DNA of 58,328 nt from Candidatus Blautia excrementipullorum (GCA_019118645.1 DWYN01000061.1:1-58328), one strand, 5' to 3'. Positions 17,015 to 25,418 are shown, counted from the first letter of the stretch. Notes: generated by a model not told the origin, from the letters alone. Program-made: numbers and translations.

Positions 17015-17708
17015 TTTTTCTGTTGATATGAACGAATATCTGCCATTGCGCGACGTGGTGTTTAATACATTGAGAAAGGCAATCCTCAAAGGAGAGCTGA
17101 AGCCGGGGGAAAGGCTGATGGAGATAGCTCTTGCGGAACGGCTTGGCGTAAGCAGAACGCCGGTTCGAGAAGCTATGCGCAAGCTGGAGCTGGAGGGGCT
17201 TGTGGTGATGATCCCGAGAAGGGGCGCACAGGTTGCCAATATTACAGAAAAGGATCTGAACGATGTGCTGGAGGTGAGAATCGCTCTGGAGAATCTTTCT
17301 ATCCAGAAGGCCTGCTCCTGCATGACGGAAGAACAGCTGGAAAAGCTATGGGAAGCCGCCAAGAAATTTGAGAGTATGACAGAGGACGGAAACCTGGTAA
17401 AGCTTGCGGAGGCGGATGTGGAATTTCATGAAGTAATTTACCGTTCCTCTGATAACCGGCGCCTGAATCAGGTGCTGAATAACCTGCGCGAACAGATTTA
17501 CCGCTACAGGGTAGAATATCTGAAAGACGAAGATACCAGGAAGGTTCTTGTAAAGGAACACGAGGAGATATACCGGGCGATCAGAGAGAGGGACGTAAAA
17601 AAGGCCCAGGAAATTTCTTACCGCCATATAGAGAATCAGAGAGAGGCAATTATTCATTCTATCCGAGAGGAAGCTGAACTTCAGCCAAAAAACGAAAATC
17701 ATAAATAA
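17007..17708 (+). CDS. GntR family transcriptional regulator, FCD (FadR) subfamily
   Basis: A 233-residue regulator. The winged HTH is at residues 10-75 (LRKAILKGELKPGERLMEIALAERLGVSRTPVREAMRKLE is the hallmark, quoted in parts: GELKPGERL, LGVSRTPVREAM). The all-helical FCD ligand domain follows, with metal-binding type residues in EADVEFHEVIYRSS and a C-terminal YRHIENQREAI His. FCD regulators sense small carboxylic acids. The start ATG at 17007 follows CGGAGGT (16993-16999) and overlaps ispE. A terminator lies 22 bases after the stop. TTGTATACAA sites upstream of ispE are probable targets. The effector is unknown; its link to isoprenoid synthesis may be only positional. Confidence 0.92.
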   Translation: MNDFSVDMNEYLPLRDVVFNTLRKAILKGELKPGERLMEIALAERLGVSRTPVREAMRKLELEGLVVMIPRRGAQVANITEKDLNDVLEVRIALENLSIQKACSCMTEEQLEKLWEAAKKFESMTEDGNLVKLAEADVEFHEVIYRSSDNRRLNQVLNNLREQIYRYRVEYLKDEDTRKVLVKEHEEIYRAIRERDVKKAQEISYRHIENQREAIIHSIREEAELQPKNENHK

Positions 17709-17730
17709 AATGGTATAAGCTGGGTATGAT

Positions 17731-17761
17731 AAGAGAGATACGAAAGGTGTCTCTCTTTTTT
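17731..17761 (+). terminator. Rho-independent terminator after gntR
   Basis: AAGAGAGA (17731-17738) pairs with TCTCTCTT (17750-17757), followed by four more T. It ends the ispE-gntR unit before the germination genes. Confidence 0.8.
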
Positions 17762-17812
17762 GCTGCGTTCCGCCGCGGCAGCCCGGGGCGCCTGTAAGGA
17801 AGAAGTTTATAG

Positions 17813-19321
17813 ATGCAGGAGCAGATGAAAAAAATGGAAAAAACGAAAATCTCTTTAAATATCAGAGAAAATGAAGCCTATATCCGGAAACGGTGTGAGA
17901 ACTGCGCGGATATTCTGATACGCCCCATGAGACTGGGAGACGGTCCGAAGGTAGACTGTCTTATGGTCTATATAGAAGTGGCGGTCTCCAATATGATGCT
18001 GGATGACTCCGCCATCGGCAAAATGGTGAACCATTTCTGGGAAGTTGCGCCGGAACAGATACAGGAATTTGTGAGAAACAACAGTCTTGGAATCGCCGAT
18101 GTAAAAAAACTGCCGGATATGGAGACGGCTTTTGCGGCTCTCCTTGCAGGAAACGCTGTTTTTTTTATGGACGGCTACGATCAGGCAATGAAAATTTCCA
18201 GCAAAGGATACCCCAATATGGGGGTCTCCGGAGCAGAAACGGAAAAAGTTCTCAGAGGCTCCAGGGAAGGATTTTCCGATTCGGTGAAAGTAAATTCCGC
18301 TCTGGTGCGCAAGAGAATCCGGGATACCAGGCTGAAGGTGGAGGAGAAAACGGTGGGAGTCCGCTCCCGGACAATGATTCAGATACTTTACATTGACGAT
18401 CTTGTGCAGGAGGATCTTCTGGAAGAGGTGAAAAACCGGCTGGAGGAATATGAAGTTGACGGAATACTGGACAGCGGAATGCTGGAGCAGCTGACAGAGG
18501 AGAACTGGTACTCACCTTTTCCCCAGTATCAGACAACAGAGCGGCCGGACAGAGCGGCTCAGGAACTGCTGAATGGAAAAATCGTTCTCATCTGTGACAA
18601 TTCTCCGTACGCCCTGATACTGCCAAGTTCTTTTAACGGATTTATGGAGAGCAGCGAGGACTGGTATCACCATTTTGAGATGGCTTCTTTCCTCAGAGTG
18701 CTCCGGTACCTGGCTCTTATGACAGCTACCCTGCTGCCGGGACTTTATCTGGCGGTAATCCGCTTCCACACCCAGATCCTGCCTACAAATCTGATTCTGT
18801 CTTTTGCAGAGGCCCGGGAGGGCGTGCCGTTTTCCAGTGTGGTGGAGCTGGTTTTTCTGGAGCTGGCTTTTGAGCTGATCCGCGAGGCAGGGGTAAGGAT
18901 CCCGGGCTCTCTGGGAAACGCCATCGGAATTGTGGGAGGATTGATTGTCGGACAGGCAGCTGTAACGGCTAATCTGGTAAGTCCGATTGTTGTAATGATC
19001 GTTGCCCTGACAGCTCTGGGCGGAATGGTGATTCCAAATGAAGAGTTCGCCTCCGCCTTCCGGCTTTTGAAATATCTCTACCTGTTTCTGGGCGGATATC
19101 TGGGAATTTTTGGAATTGTCCTGGGAATCTATATGACGGCAGCACATCTGGCAGGGCTTTTAAGCTTTGGAATGCCTTATCTGGTTCCATTCATCAAGAA
19201 AGAAGGGCAGGGCGGAGCCGGAGAAGGAATTCTGAGGCTTCCGTTCCGCAAAAGAAGCAGAAGGCCCGTCTATGCGAAACAGGAGGAGAAACTAAGGCTG
19301 AAAAGGAGGAAAGAACCATGA
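17813..19321 (+). CDS. GerA-type spore germination receptor subunit A
   Basis: A 502-residue GerAA/GerKA-family protein of the spore inner membrane nutrient receptor. An N-terminal soluble domain of about 280 residues begins with the typical NADILIRPM-like ENCADILIRPMRLG and includes ILYIDDLV. The membrane region from about residue 290 has 4-5 helices (LRYLALMTATLLPGLYLAVI, VVELVFLELAFELIREAG, GNAIGIVGGLIVGQAAV). The PFPQ motif, conserved in GerA proteins, is seen as FPQYQTTERPDRAAQELLNG. The ATG at 17813 follows GGAAGAAG. Its stop overlaps the next gene by four bases (ATGA). The nutrient recognised cannot be deduced. Confidence 0.93.
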   Translation: MQEQMKKMEKTKISLNIRENEAYIRKRCENCADILIRPMRLGDGPKVDCLMVYIEVAVSNMMLDDSAIGKMVNHFWEVAPEQIQEFVRNNSLGIADVKKLPDMETAFAALLAGNAVFFMDGYDQAMKISSKGYPNMGVSGAETEKVLRGSREGFSDSVKVNSALVRKRIRDTRLKVEEKTVGVRSRTMIQILYIDDLVQEDLLEEVKNRLEEYEVDGILDSGMLEQLTEENWYSPFPQYQTTERPDRAAQELLNGKIVLICDNSPYALILPSSFNGFMESSEDWYHHFEMASFLRVLRYLALMTATLLPGLYLAVIRFHTQILPTNLILSFAEAREGVPFSSVVELVFLELAFELIREAGVRIPGSLGNAIGIVGGLIVGQAAVTANLVSPIVVMIVALTALGGMVIPNEEFASAFRLLKYLYLFLGGYLGIFGIVLGIYMTAAHLAGLLSFGMPYLVPFIKKEGQGGAGEGILRLPFRKRSRRPVYAKQEEKLRLKRRKEP

Positions 19322-21003
19322 AATTTGCGGAAAACAACAGAATTTCCCACCGGCAGCTCTACCGCCAGATGATCCTTGCCTTCCTCGCTCCGTTTCTTCT
19401 GTGTCTCCTGGGGGAGGGAAGAGTTCTGGGAAAATCCGGAATTGCGGGGATTTTTCTGGCTGCGGCCGTTCTCTCCGTCTATGTCCTGTTGCTTCTCCGG
19501 ATGGTGCCCGGCTACTCAGATCTTGTGAAATCTCTTGGAGCAGTTACAGGAAGAGCAGCAGGTGCGTTTTTCCTTTTCTATATAGTTCTGACAGGCGCAT
19601 ATCTTGTAAGCGTGCTGTCAGAGCTGACTCCTGCAGTGCTGATTACAGGAATTCCCGGAACTGTGATTTCTGTTCTGACGGTGGCGGTATGCAGTTTCGG
19701 AACCCATAAGGGAATGCAGAGAAGGGGAAGGATGGCGGAAGTGTCCGGCGGGATCCTTCTTTGGGGCGTGGTACTGATGATGATTCTTTGCCTGGGCCAG
19801 AGCCGGATGTCTTATCTGAAAGAGATGGCGGAGGGGTCTTCTGTCAGAGGAGGAGAGGTTATAAAGAATGGGTATCAGGTACTCTGCGGATTTGCCGGAA
19901 TCGGCCTTCTGCCTTTTGGACTTAAAGATGTGGAAAAAAAGGGAAAGGCGGGAAAAACATTGATTCTGGGAATTGTGACTCTCAGCGGAATTATGGCAGG
20001 TATACTGCTTCTGCTTCCGGCAGTTCTCGGATGGGAAAGGCTGAAAGCAGAGCCTTATCCGGTGCTTCCCCTGATGGCAGGAGCTGATCTTCCTGGCAAT
20101 GTTCTGGCCAGATTTGACGTGCTGTGGATGGGATTTCTGCTATACAGCCTTCTCTTTGCTATAGGAAGCCTTTTCCATTACGGACATCAGATTACGCTGA
20201 AAGCACATATGGGAACCGGACGCTGGTGGCTGCCGGCGGCAGTATTTGCGGTTTCTCTTCTGAAATTTGGGGGGAGAGGGATTCAGGACTATTACCGCTT
20301 TTATCTTTCCCGCCTGTTTCTGCCGGGGCTTTTGCTTCTGCAGATTTATATGGCGTTTCGGGGAACATGGAAACGGAGAAACCGGAAAGCTGTGTCTGCT
20401 GTTATGCTGCTGGCTGCGCTTTTCTGCCTGAGCGGCTGTGCGGCCATAGAGCCGGAAAAGAGGATGTATCCGCTGGCTTTAGGCGTGGACGCAGAGGGAG
20501 AAGGATTTTCCATGACTTATGGAATGCCGGATCTCCCACAGGCGACAGGACAGGAGAAACAGGAAGAAAACGGAAGCATTCCGGTGCTTTCCATAACGGG
20601 GAAAGATTTTCAGGAGATCGGGGAGATCTATGACCGCTCCCAGGAAAAATATCTGGACATCAGCCATATTCAGGTAATTCTTCTGGGAAATACTCTGGTG
20701 GAAAGCGGACAGTGGCAGGAGTTTTTTTCCTATCTGAAGGAGGAACCTTTTATGGGAGAAAACGTATATCTTTTCCGCACGGAGGATCCTGAGGCGGTAC
20801 TGGCCTGGGACAGCGGAGGGACTTCCGCGGGAGCCTACCTGACCGGTCTGCTGGAGAACCGTCTTCCGGAACAGCAGAAGGAGGGGGTGACGCTTCGCCA
20901 GGCGTACCATCAGTGGTATCAGGACGGATCCCTAGTACAGCTGCCGCGGATTATACTGGAAGAAAAGGGGATTCAGGTATATCTGAATCCCCCGGGTCAA
21001 TAG
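19318..21003 (+). CDS. GerAB-like permease fused to GerAC-like lipoprotein module
   Basis: One uninterrupted 561-residue frame. Residues 1 to about 355 form a GerAB-type APC-family membrane protein with about ten hydrophobic helices (ISHRQLYRQMILAFLAPFLL at the start, later RFDVLWMGFLLYSLLFAIGS). Residues about 361-378 read VSAVMLLAALFCLSGC, which looks exactly like a lipoprotein signal peptide with lipobox, followed by AAIEPEKRMYPLALGVDAE, the normal start of Ger(x)C proteins, and the DISHIQVILLG motif. Only about 190 residues of the C-subunit follow, about half of a GerAC. GerAB and GerAC are usually separate genes, so this is a fusion plus truncation. It is translationally coupled to the A-subunit gene. 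Function as a receptor is plausible but untested. Confidence 0.85.
   Translation: MKFAENNRISHRQLYRQMILAFLAPFLLCLLGEGRVLGKSGIAGIFLAAAVLSVYVLLLLRMVPGYSDLVKSLGAVTGRAAGAFFLFYIVLTGAYLVSVLSELTPAVLITGIPGTVISVLTVAVCSFGTHKGMQRRGRMAEVSGGILLWGVVLMMILCLGQSRMSYLKEMAEGSSVRGGEVIKNGYQVLCGFAGIGLLPFGLKDVEKKGKAGKTLILGIVTLSGIMAGILLLLPAVLGWERLKAEPYPVLPLMAGADLPGNVLARFDVLWMGFLLYSLLFAIGSLFHYGHQITLKAHMGTGRWWLPAAVFAVSLLKFGGRGIQDYYRFYLSRLFLPGLLLLQIYMAFRGTWKRRNRKAVSAVMLLAALFCLSGCAAIEPEKRMYPLALGVDAEGEGFSMTYGMPDLPQATGQEKQEENGSIPVLSITGKDFQEIGEIYDRSQEKYLDISHIQVILLGNTLVESGQWQEFFSYLKEEPFMGENVYLFRTEDPEAVLAWDSGGTSAGAYLTGLLENRLPEQQKEGVTLRQAYHQWYQDGSLVQLPRIILEEKGIQVYLNPPGQ
20963..20992 (-). terminator. Hairpin at the gerABC 3' end acting on the minus strand
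   Basis: GGGGATTCAG (20967-20976) and CTGAATCCCC (20983-20992) form a perfect 10-bp stem. On the minus strand it is followed by TTTTCTT, so it suits termination of the convergent MATE transcript, yet it lies inside the last codons of the germination fusion gene. Confidence 0.65.
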
Positions 21004-21026
21004 AGCCTGTGCCTTTGTAAAGCGGC

Positions 21027-22382
21027 CTATGGCGTCAGTGTTTTTCGTTTTATAATGTAATATCCAACGCCCAGAGCGTCTGCAAGAAACCAGCCGATAG
21101 GCACAGACCACCAGATTCCTGTGGTGCCGATGAAGGGTACTGCGGAAAGCGCGTAGGCCAGTGCCACGCGGACGCCCAGGGAAACGACAGTGAGAACAAC
21201 AGACATTCCCGGCTTTCCAAGGGCCCGGTACAGCCCGTAGAGCAGGAACAGAAGCCCGATCATATAATAAAAAGATCCTTCGATATGCAGATACCGGACG
21301 CCTTCTGAGATCACCGCGGTTTCTCCGGAATCGATAAAAAGTGTCATCAGAGGTTCCGCCAGCAGAAAGACGCAGAGAGAAAGCAGGGCCCCAAAAGTCA
21401 TGGAAACGGCAGCGGCTGTTCGGACGCCCTTTCTGATTCGCTCCGTTTTCCTGGCGCCGAAATTCTGAGCAATAAAAATAGAAAAGGCGTTGCCGAAATC
21501 CTGAACCGGAAGATAGGCGAAGGCGTCTATTTTTACGGCAGCGGCAAAGGCGGCCATAACGGTTGTTCCGTAGCTGTTGACCAGCCCCTGGACGGCCAGG
21601 ATCCCCAGATTCATAATCGACTGCTGGAGACAGGTCAGGGCGGAGAAACTGGTAATTTCTTTTACGCGGCTTATGCGCAGCCGGACATGGCCGTCTATTT
21701 TTAACAGATGCGGAAATTTTATTTTTGTATAGAGGGCGATGCCGATGCCGGATACATACTGAGAAATGACGGTAGCCTCCGCAGCGCCGGCCACACCTCT
21801 GTTCAGCCCCGCTACAAACCACAGATCCAGAACAATATTCAGACAGGCGGATACCGCCAGAAATGCAAGAGGAACTATGGAGTTTCCAAGGGAACGCAGC
21901 AGGGAAGCAAAAAAGTTGTAGAGAAAAATTCCTGCCAGACCGGAAAAAATAACGGTCAGATAATCTTTCATTAAGTCTGTCAAGTCAGCAGGAGTGCGCA
22001 GAAACCATATGATCCAGTCAGTCCCCGCAAAGACAGCGGCGTTAAGGATGACGGTGACTATGCCCAGCAGAACGAAGGAGGCAAAAATTCCTTCTTTCAG
22101 CCCGTTTCTGTCTTTTTCCCCGTAGCGGATGGAAAAAACAGTTCCGCTTCCCATCGCCAGTCCGAGAAGGATGGAGGTGAGAAAGGTCATCAGGGAAAAG
22201 GAAGATCCCACGGCAGCCAGGGCATCTGCGCCAAGAAACCGTCCGACAATTATCGTATCGGCAATATTGTAGCACTGCTGAAGAAGATCTCCCAGAATCA
22301 TAGGAACAGCGAAACGGATCATCGTCTTTATAACCGGGCCTTCTGTAAGGTCGTTTTTCATTTGCTTCATCTCTGCTTTCAT
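21027..22382 (-). CDS. MATE family efflux transporter
   Basis: A 451-residue, 12-helix multidrug and toxin extrusion protein that exports compounds using an H+ or Na+ gradient. The N-terminal GPVIKTMIRFAVPMILGDLLQQ and YNIADTIIVGRFLGADALAAVGSS are classic MATE sequences (Q-x-L-YN-x-D-x-x-V/I-x-GR). It is divergent from an Lrp/AsnC gene; each has a clear promoter and the two -35 boxes are only 18 bases apart, so Lrp could control both. No strong ribosome site precedes the ATG at 22382; in-frame ATGs at residues 5 and 8 are alternatives. The substrate is unknown. Confidence 0.92.
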   Translation of the reverse strand: MKAEMKQMKNDLTEGPVIKTMIRFAVPMILGDLLQQCYNIADTIIVGRFLGADALAAVGSSFSLMTFLTSILLGLAMGSGTVFSIRYGEKDRNGLKEGIFASFVLLGIVTVILNAAVFAGTDWIIWFLRTPADLTDLMKDYLTVIFSGLAGIFLYNFFASLLRSLGNSIVPLAFLAVSACLNIVLDLWFVAGLNRGVAGAAEATVISQYVSGIGIALYTKIKFPHLLKIDGHVRLRISRVKEITSFSALTCLQQSIMNLGILAVQGLVNSYGTTVMAAFAAAVKIDAFAYLPVQDFGNAFSIFIAQNFGARKTERIRKGVRTAAAVSMTFGALLSLCVFLLAEPLMTLFIDSGETAVISEGVRYLHIEGSFYYMIGLLFLLYGLYRALGKPGMSVVLTVVSLGVRVALAYALSAVPFIGTTGIWWSVPIGWFLADALGVGYYIIKRKTLTP

Positions 22383-22413
22383 TACGAAATATTTGAATTA
22401 ACATTTGTAAAAT

Positions 22414-22442
22414 ATTATAATTATACTTTTTCCTAATGTCAA
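22414..22442 (-). promoter_or_regulatory. MATE gene promoter
   Basis: On the minus strand, TTGACA (22442-22437) and TATAAT (22419-22414) are perfect consensus with a 17-base spacer. Confidence 0.8.
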
Positions 22443-22460
22443 TAATGAGTTGCGTTTTGC

Positions 22461-22490
22461 TTGACTGTGAAAAACAAGCGGTTATATAAT
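22461..22490 (+). promoter_or_regulatory. Lrp gene promoter
   Basis: TTGACT (22461-22466) and TATAAT (22485-22490) with an 18-base spacer, divergent from the MATE promoter. Confidence 0.75.
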
Positions 22491-22524
22491 AACGGAAAAG
22501 AAAGAACGAAAGGAGCTGCCGCTT

Positions 22525-22983
22525 ATGTTTTTGGACGGACTGGACGAGACGGATCAGAAGATTCTGCAGCTGCTGATACAGAATGCAAGAATGTCTTATT
22601 CAGAGATCGGGCAGAAGATCGGAATATCCAGAGTTGCAGTAAAAATGCGGGTGCAGGCGCTGGAGAAAAAGGGAATCATTGAGGAGTACACTACCGTGAT
22701 CAATCCTCAGAAGATCAGCGGGGCAATTTCCTGCTATTTTGAGATAGAGACAGCGCCGGATAAACTGATGCAGGTTGCGGAAACTCTGAAAAAGAAAGAC
22801 ACGGTCACACAGATTTACCGGGTGACAGGAAAGAGCAAACTGCATGTTCACGCGGTCGCCTCTTCCAACGAGGAAATGGAGACCTTGATTTACGGCACTA
22901 TGGACAAGCTTCCCGGTGTACTTGCGTGTTCCTGTAATATGATTTTTTCCAGGATCAAGGACATCAAAGGGCTGCGGCTGTAA
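22525..22983 (+). CDS. Lrp/AsnC family transcriptional regulator
   Basis: A 152-residue regulator. The N-terminal AsnC-type HTH (LDETDQKILQLLIQNARMSY, then GISRVAVKMRVQALEKKGII) is followed by a RAM ligand domain (IYRVTGKSKLHVHAVASS). Family members sense amino acids and often regulate divergent transporters. The ATG at 22525 follows AAGGAG. Its own consensus promoter is back to back with that of the MATE exporter, which suggests control of that exporter plus autoregulation. The ligand is not deducible. Confidence 0.93.
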   Translation: MFLDGLDETDQKILQLLIQNARMSYSEIGQKIGISRVAVKMRVQALEKKGIIEEYTTVINPQKISGAISCYFEIETAPDKLMQVAETLKKKDTVTQIYRVTGKSKLHVHAVASSNEEMETLIYGTMDKLPGVLACSCNMIFSRIKDIKGLRL

Positions 22984-23125
22984 AGGGCTCTCCGTTTTCC
23001 GGAAGGGAAACTTTTCTGCCCTGAAGCAGATACGGGAGAAAAAGGGTATATTGCGGATCAAACCTGGCGATACTTCAGATAGCGCCGGCAGGAGCCGGCG
23101 GGATCAGGAGGTATGGACAAAATCA

Positions 23126-23419
23126 ATGAAATGGTTTGACAATACGAAAAAAAGCGCAGGAAAGATTCTCAGCCGGATGAGGGACAGAAGAAACAGAATT
23201 GCCGTCTCCGTACTGGCAGGAGTACTGGCAGTTTCCTGGGGGGCCGGCAGCATAAAACAGCCTGTTTATACAGGAACAGCGGCATGGTGGGGCGCCATGT
23301 ACCCGGAGTTCTGCTTCGCGAAGCCCCGGGAGGACATAACAGCGGATGGGAGGGAAGAGGATGCAGAAGGGCAGCGCCCCAAGCTTTCCTTCTGGCTTGC
23401 GAAAGCACTGGATTGGTGA
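23126..23419 (+). CDS. Small single-pass membrane protein, unknown function
   Basis: A 97-residue frame with a basic N-terminus, one hydrophobic helix (IAVSVLAGVLAVSWGAGSI, about residues 25-43), a Trp/aromatic extracytoplasmic stretch (AAWWGAMYPEFCF) and a charged C-terminus. I do not recognise the family. AGGAGGT (23106-23112) lies 13 bases upstream, a long spacing, and a GC stem-loop CGCCGGC/GCCGGCG (23083-23100) stands just before it. It sits between lrp and murI on the same strand. Weak points are the start and the lack of known homologues; strong points are the coding-like composition and the plausible topology. Confidence 0.5.
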   Translation: MKWFDNTKKSAGKILSRMRDRRNRIAVSVLAGVLAVSWGAGSIKQPVYTGTAAWWGAMYPEFCFAKPREDITADGREEDAEGQRPKLSFWLAKALDW

Positions 23420-23521
23420 TATGATAAGAGAAATTCAGAGACAGCGCTGATACACAGGCCGGGCAGAAGTACTGTCTGGAATCCTGTGTTTACTGCTGCA
23501 AAGAGCCAAGGAGATCAGAAT

Positions 23522-24343
23522 ATGAAGCCAGACAGAGATGCGCCGGTGGGCGTATTTGATTCCGGAGTAGGCGGCCTTACCGTTGCCAGAGAAATCATGC
23601 GGAACCTGCCTTCAGAAAAAATTGTATATTTTGGGGATACGGCCAGGGTTCCCTATGGAAACAAATCCAAGGAGAACGTAATCCGTTATTCCCGGCAGAT
23701 CATTCACTTCCTTCTGGAACAGCGCGTGAAGGCGATTGTGATTGCGTGCAATACGGCCAGTGCTTTTGCGCTGGACGAGGTGAGAGATGAATTTGATATT
23801 CCCATATTAGGCGTAATTGAGCCGGGAGCCAGGGTGGCGGCCCAGGAAACCAAAAACAAAAAGGTGGGGGTAATTGGAACAGAGGGAACTATTGGCAGCG
23901 GGATTCACGCCTCTTATCTGAAGAGGCTGAATCCGGAGATCACAGTCATAGGGAAAGCCTGTCCGCTGTTTGTTCCGCTTGTGGAAGAGGGATGGCTCCA
24001 TGATCCGGTGACGGTGGAAGTGGTTGCCAGATACCTGCAGGAATTTAAGGATAAAGAAGTGGATACGCTCATACTGGGCTGCACCCACTATCCGCTGCTG
24101 CGTTCCACCATCGGCGAGTTTATGGGAGACAGCGTGAGACTGGTAAATCCGGCATATGAGACAGCTCTGGAGCTGGGAGCGCTTCTGAAAAAGGAGAACC
24201 TTCTCAGCCCGGGAAAAGAGCAGGAGGAATTTCCATATCGCTTTTATGTCAGCGACCTTGCGGATAAATTTAAAGCTTTTGCCAATTCGATTTTGCCTTA
24301 CGATGTGGAAATGACAAAAAAGATTGATATTGAGAAATATTAG
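23522..24343 (+). CDS. murI: Glutamate racemase
   Basis: A 273-residue cofactor-independent racemase that makes D-glutamate for peptidoglycan. The two catalytic cysteines are visible: VIACNTASAFA (near residue 78) and LGCTHYPLL (near 190). The N-terminal PVGVFDSGVGGLTV and YFGDTARVPYGNKS are signatures. The frame is open from 23486, but the ATG at 23522 follows AAGGAG and starts the conserved region. DUF1934 follows nine bases after the stop, an order common in Lachnospiraceae. Confidence 0.96.
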   Translation: MKPDRDAPVGVFDSGVGGLTVAREIMRNLPSEKIVYFGDTARVPYGNKSKENVIRYSRQIIHFLLEQRVKAIVIACNTASAFALDEVRDEFDIPILGVIEPGARVAAQETKNKKVGVIGTEGTIGSGIHASYLKRLNPEITVIGKACPLFVPLVEEGWLHDPVTVEVVARYLQEFKDKEVDTLILGCTHYPLLRSTIGEFMGDSVRLVNPAYETALELGALLKKENLLSPGKEQEEFPYRFYVSDLADKFKAFANSILPYDVEMTKKIDIEKY

Positions 24344-24352
24344 GAGGAACGC

Positions 24353-24799
24353 ATGAACAAAGATGTGCTGATACATGTAAGAGGGCTCCAGATGATGAAT
24401 ACAGGCGATGAACAGGAACCTATTGAGATTGTTGTGCCGGGACAGTATTATTTCCGCAACGGAAGCCATTATCTCCGTTATGAGGAGATTCTTGACGAGG
24501 GAGATAAGCCTACGGTTAATTACATAAAAATGTCCCCAAAGGGAATGGAAGTCCGTAAACAGGGGGTAATCAATGTCCATATGGTATTCGAACAGGGAAA
24601 GAAAAATATGACCTATTATACGACTCCCTACGGTACGCTTCAGATGGGAATCGCTGCGACGGGGATGGATCTGCAGGAAACAGAGGACGGCATTAATATG
24701 ACCGTGGATTATTCTCTGGACATGAACGAGGAGCATGTGGCGGACTGCTGTCTGTCCGTTATCGCGCAGTCGGCAGATGCGCCGGGATTCGTTCTGTAG
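24353..24799 (+). CDS. DUF1934 (YwiB-like) protein
   Basis: A 148-residue cytoplasmic protein without signal or membrane segment, matching DUF1934, a small calycin-like beta-barrel family typified by B. subtilis YwiB. Typical features are the N-terminal VLIHVRGLQ, YYFRNGSHYLRYEE, the short KMSPKGMEVRKQG and the TPYGTLQMGI segment. The biochemical role is unknown. GGAGG stands six bases upstream. Coupling to murI (nine-base gap) suggests co-expression with wall precursor synthesis. A strong bidirectional terminator follows. Confidence 0.85.
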   Translation: MNKDVLIHVRGLQMMNTGDEQEPIEIVVPGQYYFRNGSHYLRYEEILDEGDKPTVNYIKMSPKGMEVRKQGVINVHMVFEQGKKNMTYYTTPYGTLQMGIAATGMDLQETEDGINMTVDYSLDMNEEHVADCCLSVIAQSADAPGFVL

Positions 24800-24818
24800 C
24801 GGAGCAGGCGAAACGCAG

Positions 24819-24868
24819 ACAGGGATGCTGTCCGGCTGGTTTTCCAGCCTGTCAGCATCCCTGTTTTA
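24819..24868 (+). terminator. Bidirectional terminator between DUF1934 and a convergent membrane protein gene
   Basis: ACAGGGATGCTG pairs with CAGCATCCCTGT, with an inner GGCTGG/CCAGCC stem, followed by TTTTATATT. Confidence 0.85.
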
Positions 24869-24870
24869 TA

Positions 24871-25317
24871 TTATTTTCTGCTGAATATTCGTTTGAAAAA
24901 GCCCTTTTTCTTCTGAGGCGGAGCATCCAGATGACCGCGAATGCCGCGGACACCTACGATATAAAGCCCGCTGACCTCAGCCTTGACTTCTTTTTTTACC
25001 GGAATTACTTCAAAAACTTTTTCGTCGGCAATCAGAATAGAAATCTTCGGACCGATTTTTGCTTTTACGATAGGAAGCTTTGTTCTGCGCATAAGCTTGG
25101 GAGCCTGGTCAATGACCATCTGCGGAAGTCCGGATTGTTTTAAGGGAAGTCTTTTTTTGTCAATAACCAACATGGAAACGGTCTGTTTTGCGGCTTCAAT
25201 CTGAGCTTTTTGTTCTTCTTGTTTTTTCTGAGCCTTTTTTCCCCAGAAATAAAGGCCAATAAGTGCACCGATGAGTACGACAAGGATGACAAGAAGGACG
25301 ATAGTAACTGGATTCAT
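24871..25317 (-). CDS. Membrane-anchored protein of unknown function
   Basis: A 148-residue protein with one N-terminal helix (VTIVLLVILVVLIGALIGLYFW), a short charged coiled-coil (KKAQKKQEEQKAQIEAAKQ), and a compact domain (VSMLVIDKKRLPLKQSG, LPIVKAKIGPKISILIADEKVF, SGLYIVGVRGIRG) ending in a basic tail. It appears to be a conserved hypothetical of Lachnospiraceae; I do not know a function. The ATG at 25317 is preferred over upstream starts because AGGAGGG stands seven bases before it. It is transcribed alone, with its own promoter and a terminator. Confidence 0.75.
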   Translation of the reverse strand: MNPVTIVLLVILVVLIGALIGLYFWGKKAQKKQEEQKAQIEAAKQTVSMLVIDKKRLPLKQSGLPQMVIDQAPKLMRRTKLPIVKAKIGPKISILIADEKVFEVIPVKKEVKAEVSGLYIVGVRGIRGHLDAPPQKKKGFFKRIFSRK

Positions 25318-25389
25318 AATTACCCTCCTCAATATGTAAAAATAGTAATACTCTTTCAATGGAAAGAGAACACCTGTCGTGCGAAATCT

Positions 25390-25418
25390 ATTTTATCATT
25401 TATTCCGGTAAAAGGCAA
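25390..25418 (-). promoter_or_regulatory. Promoter of the membrane-anchored protein gene
   Basis: On the minus strand TTGCCT (25418-25413) and TAAAAT (25395-25390), spacer 17. The rest of the 25318-25674 gap holds only an AT-rich leader and a plus-strand -10 (TATAAT at 25518-25523, with weak TGGAAA at 25495-25500) for the deacetylase gene. Confidence 0.55.
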
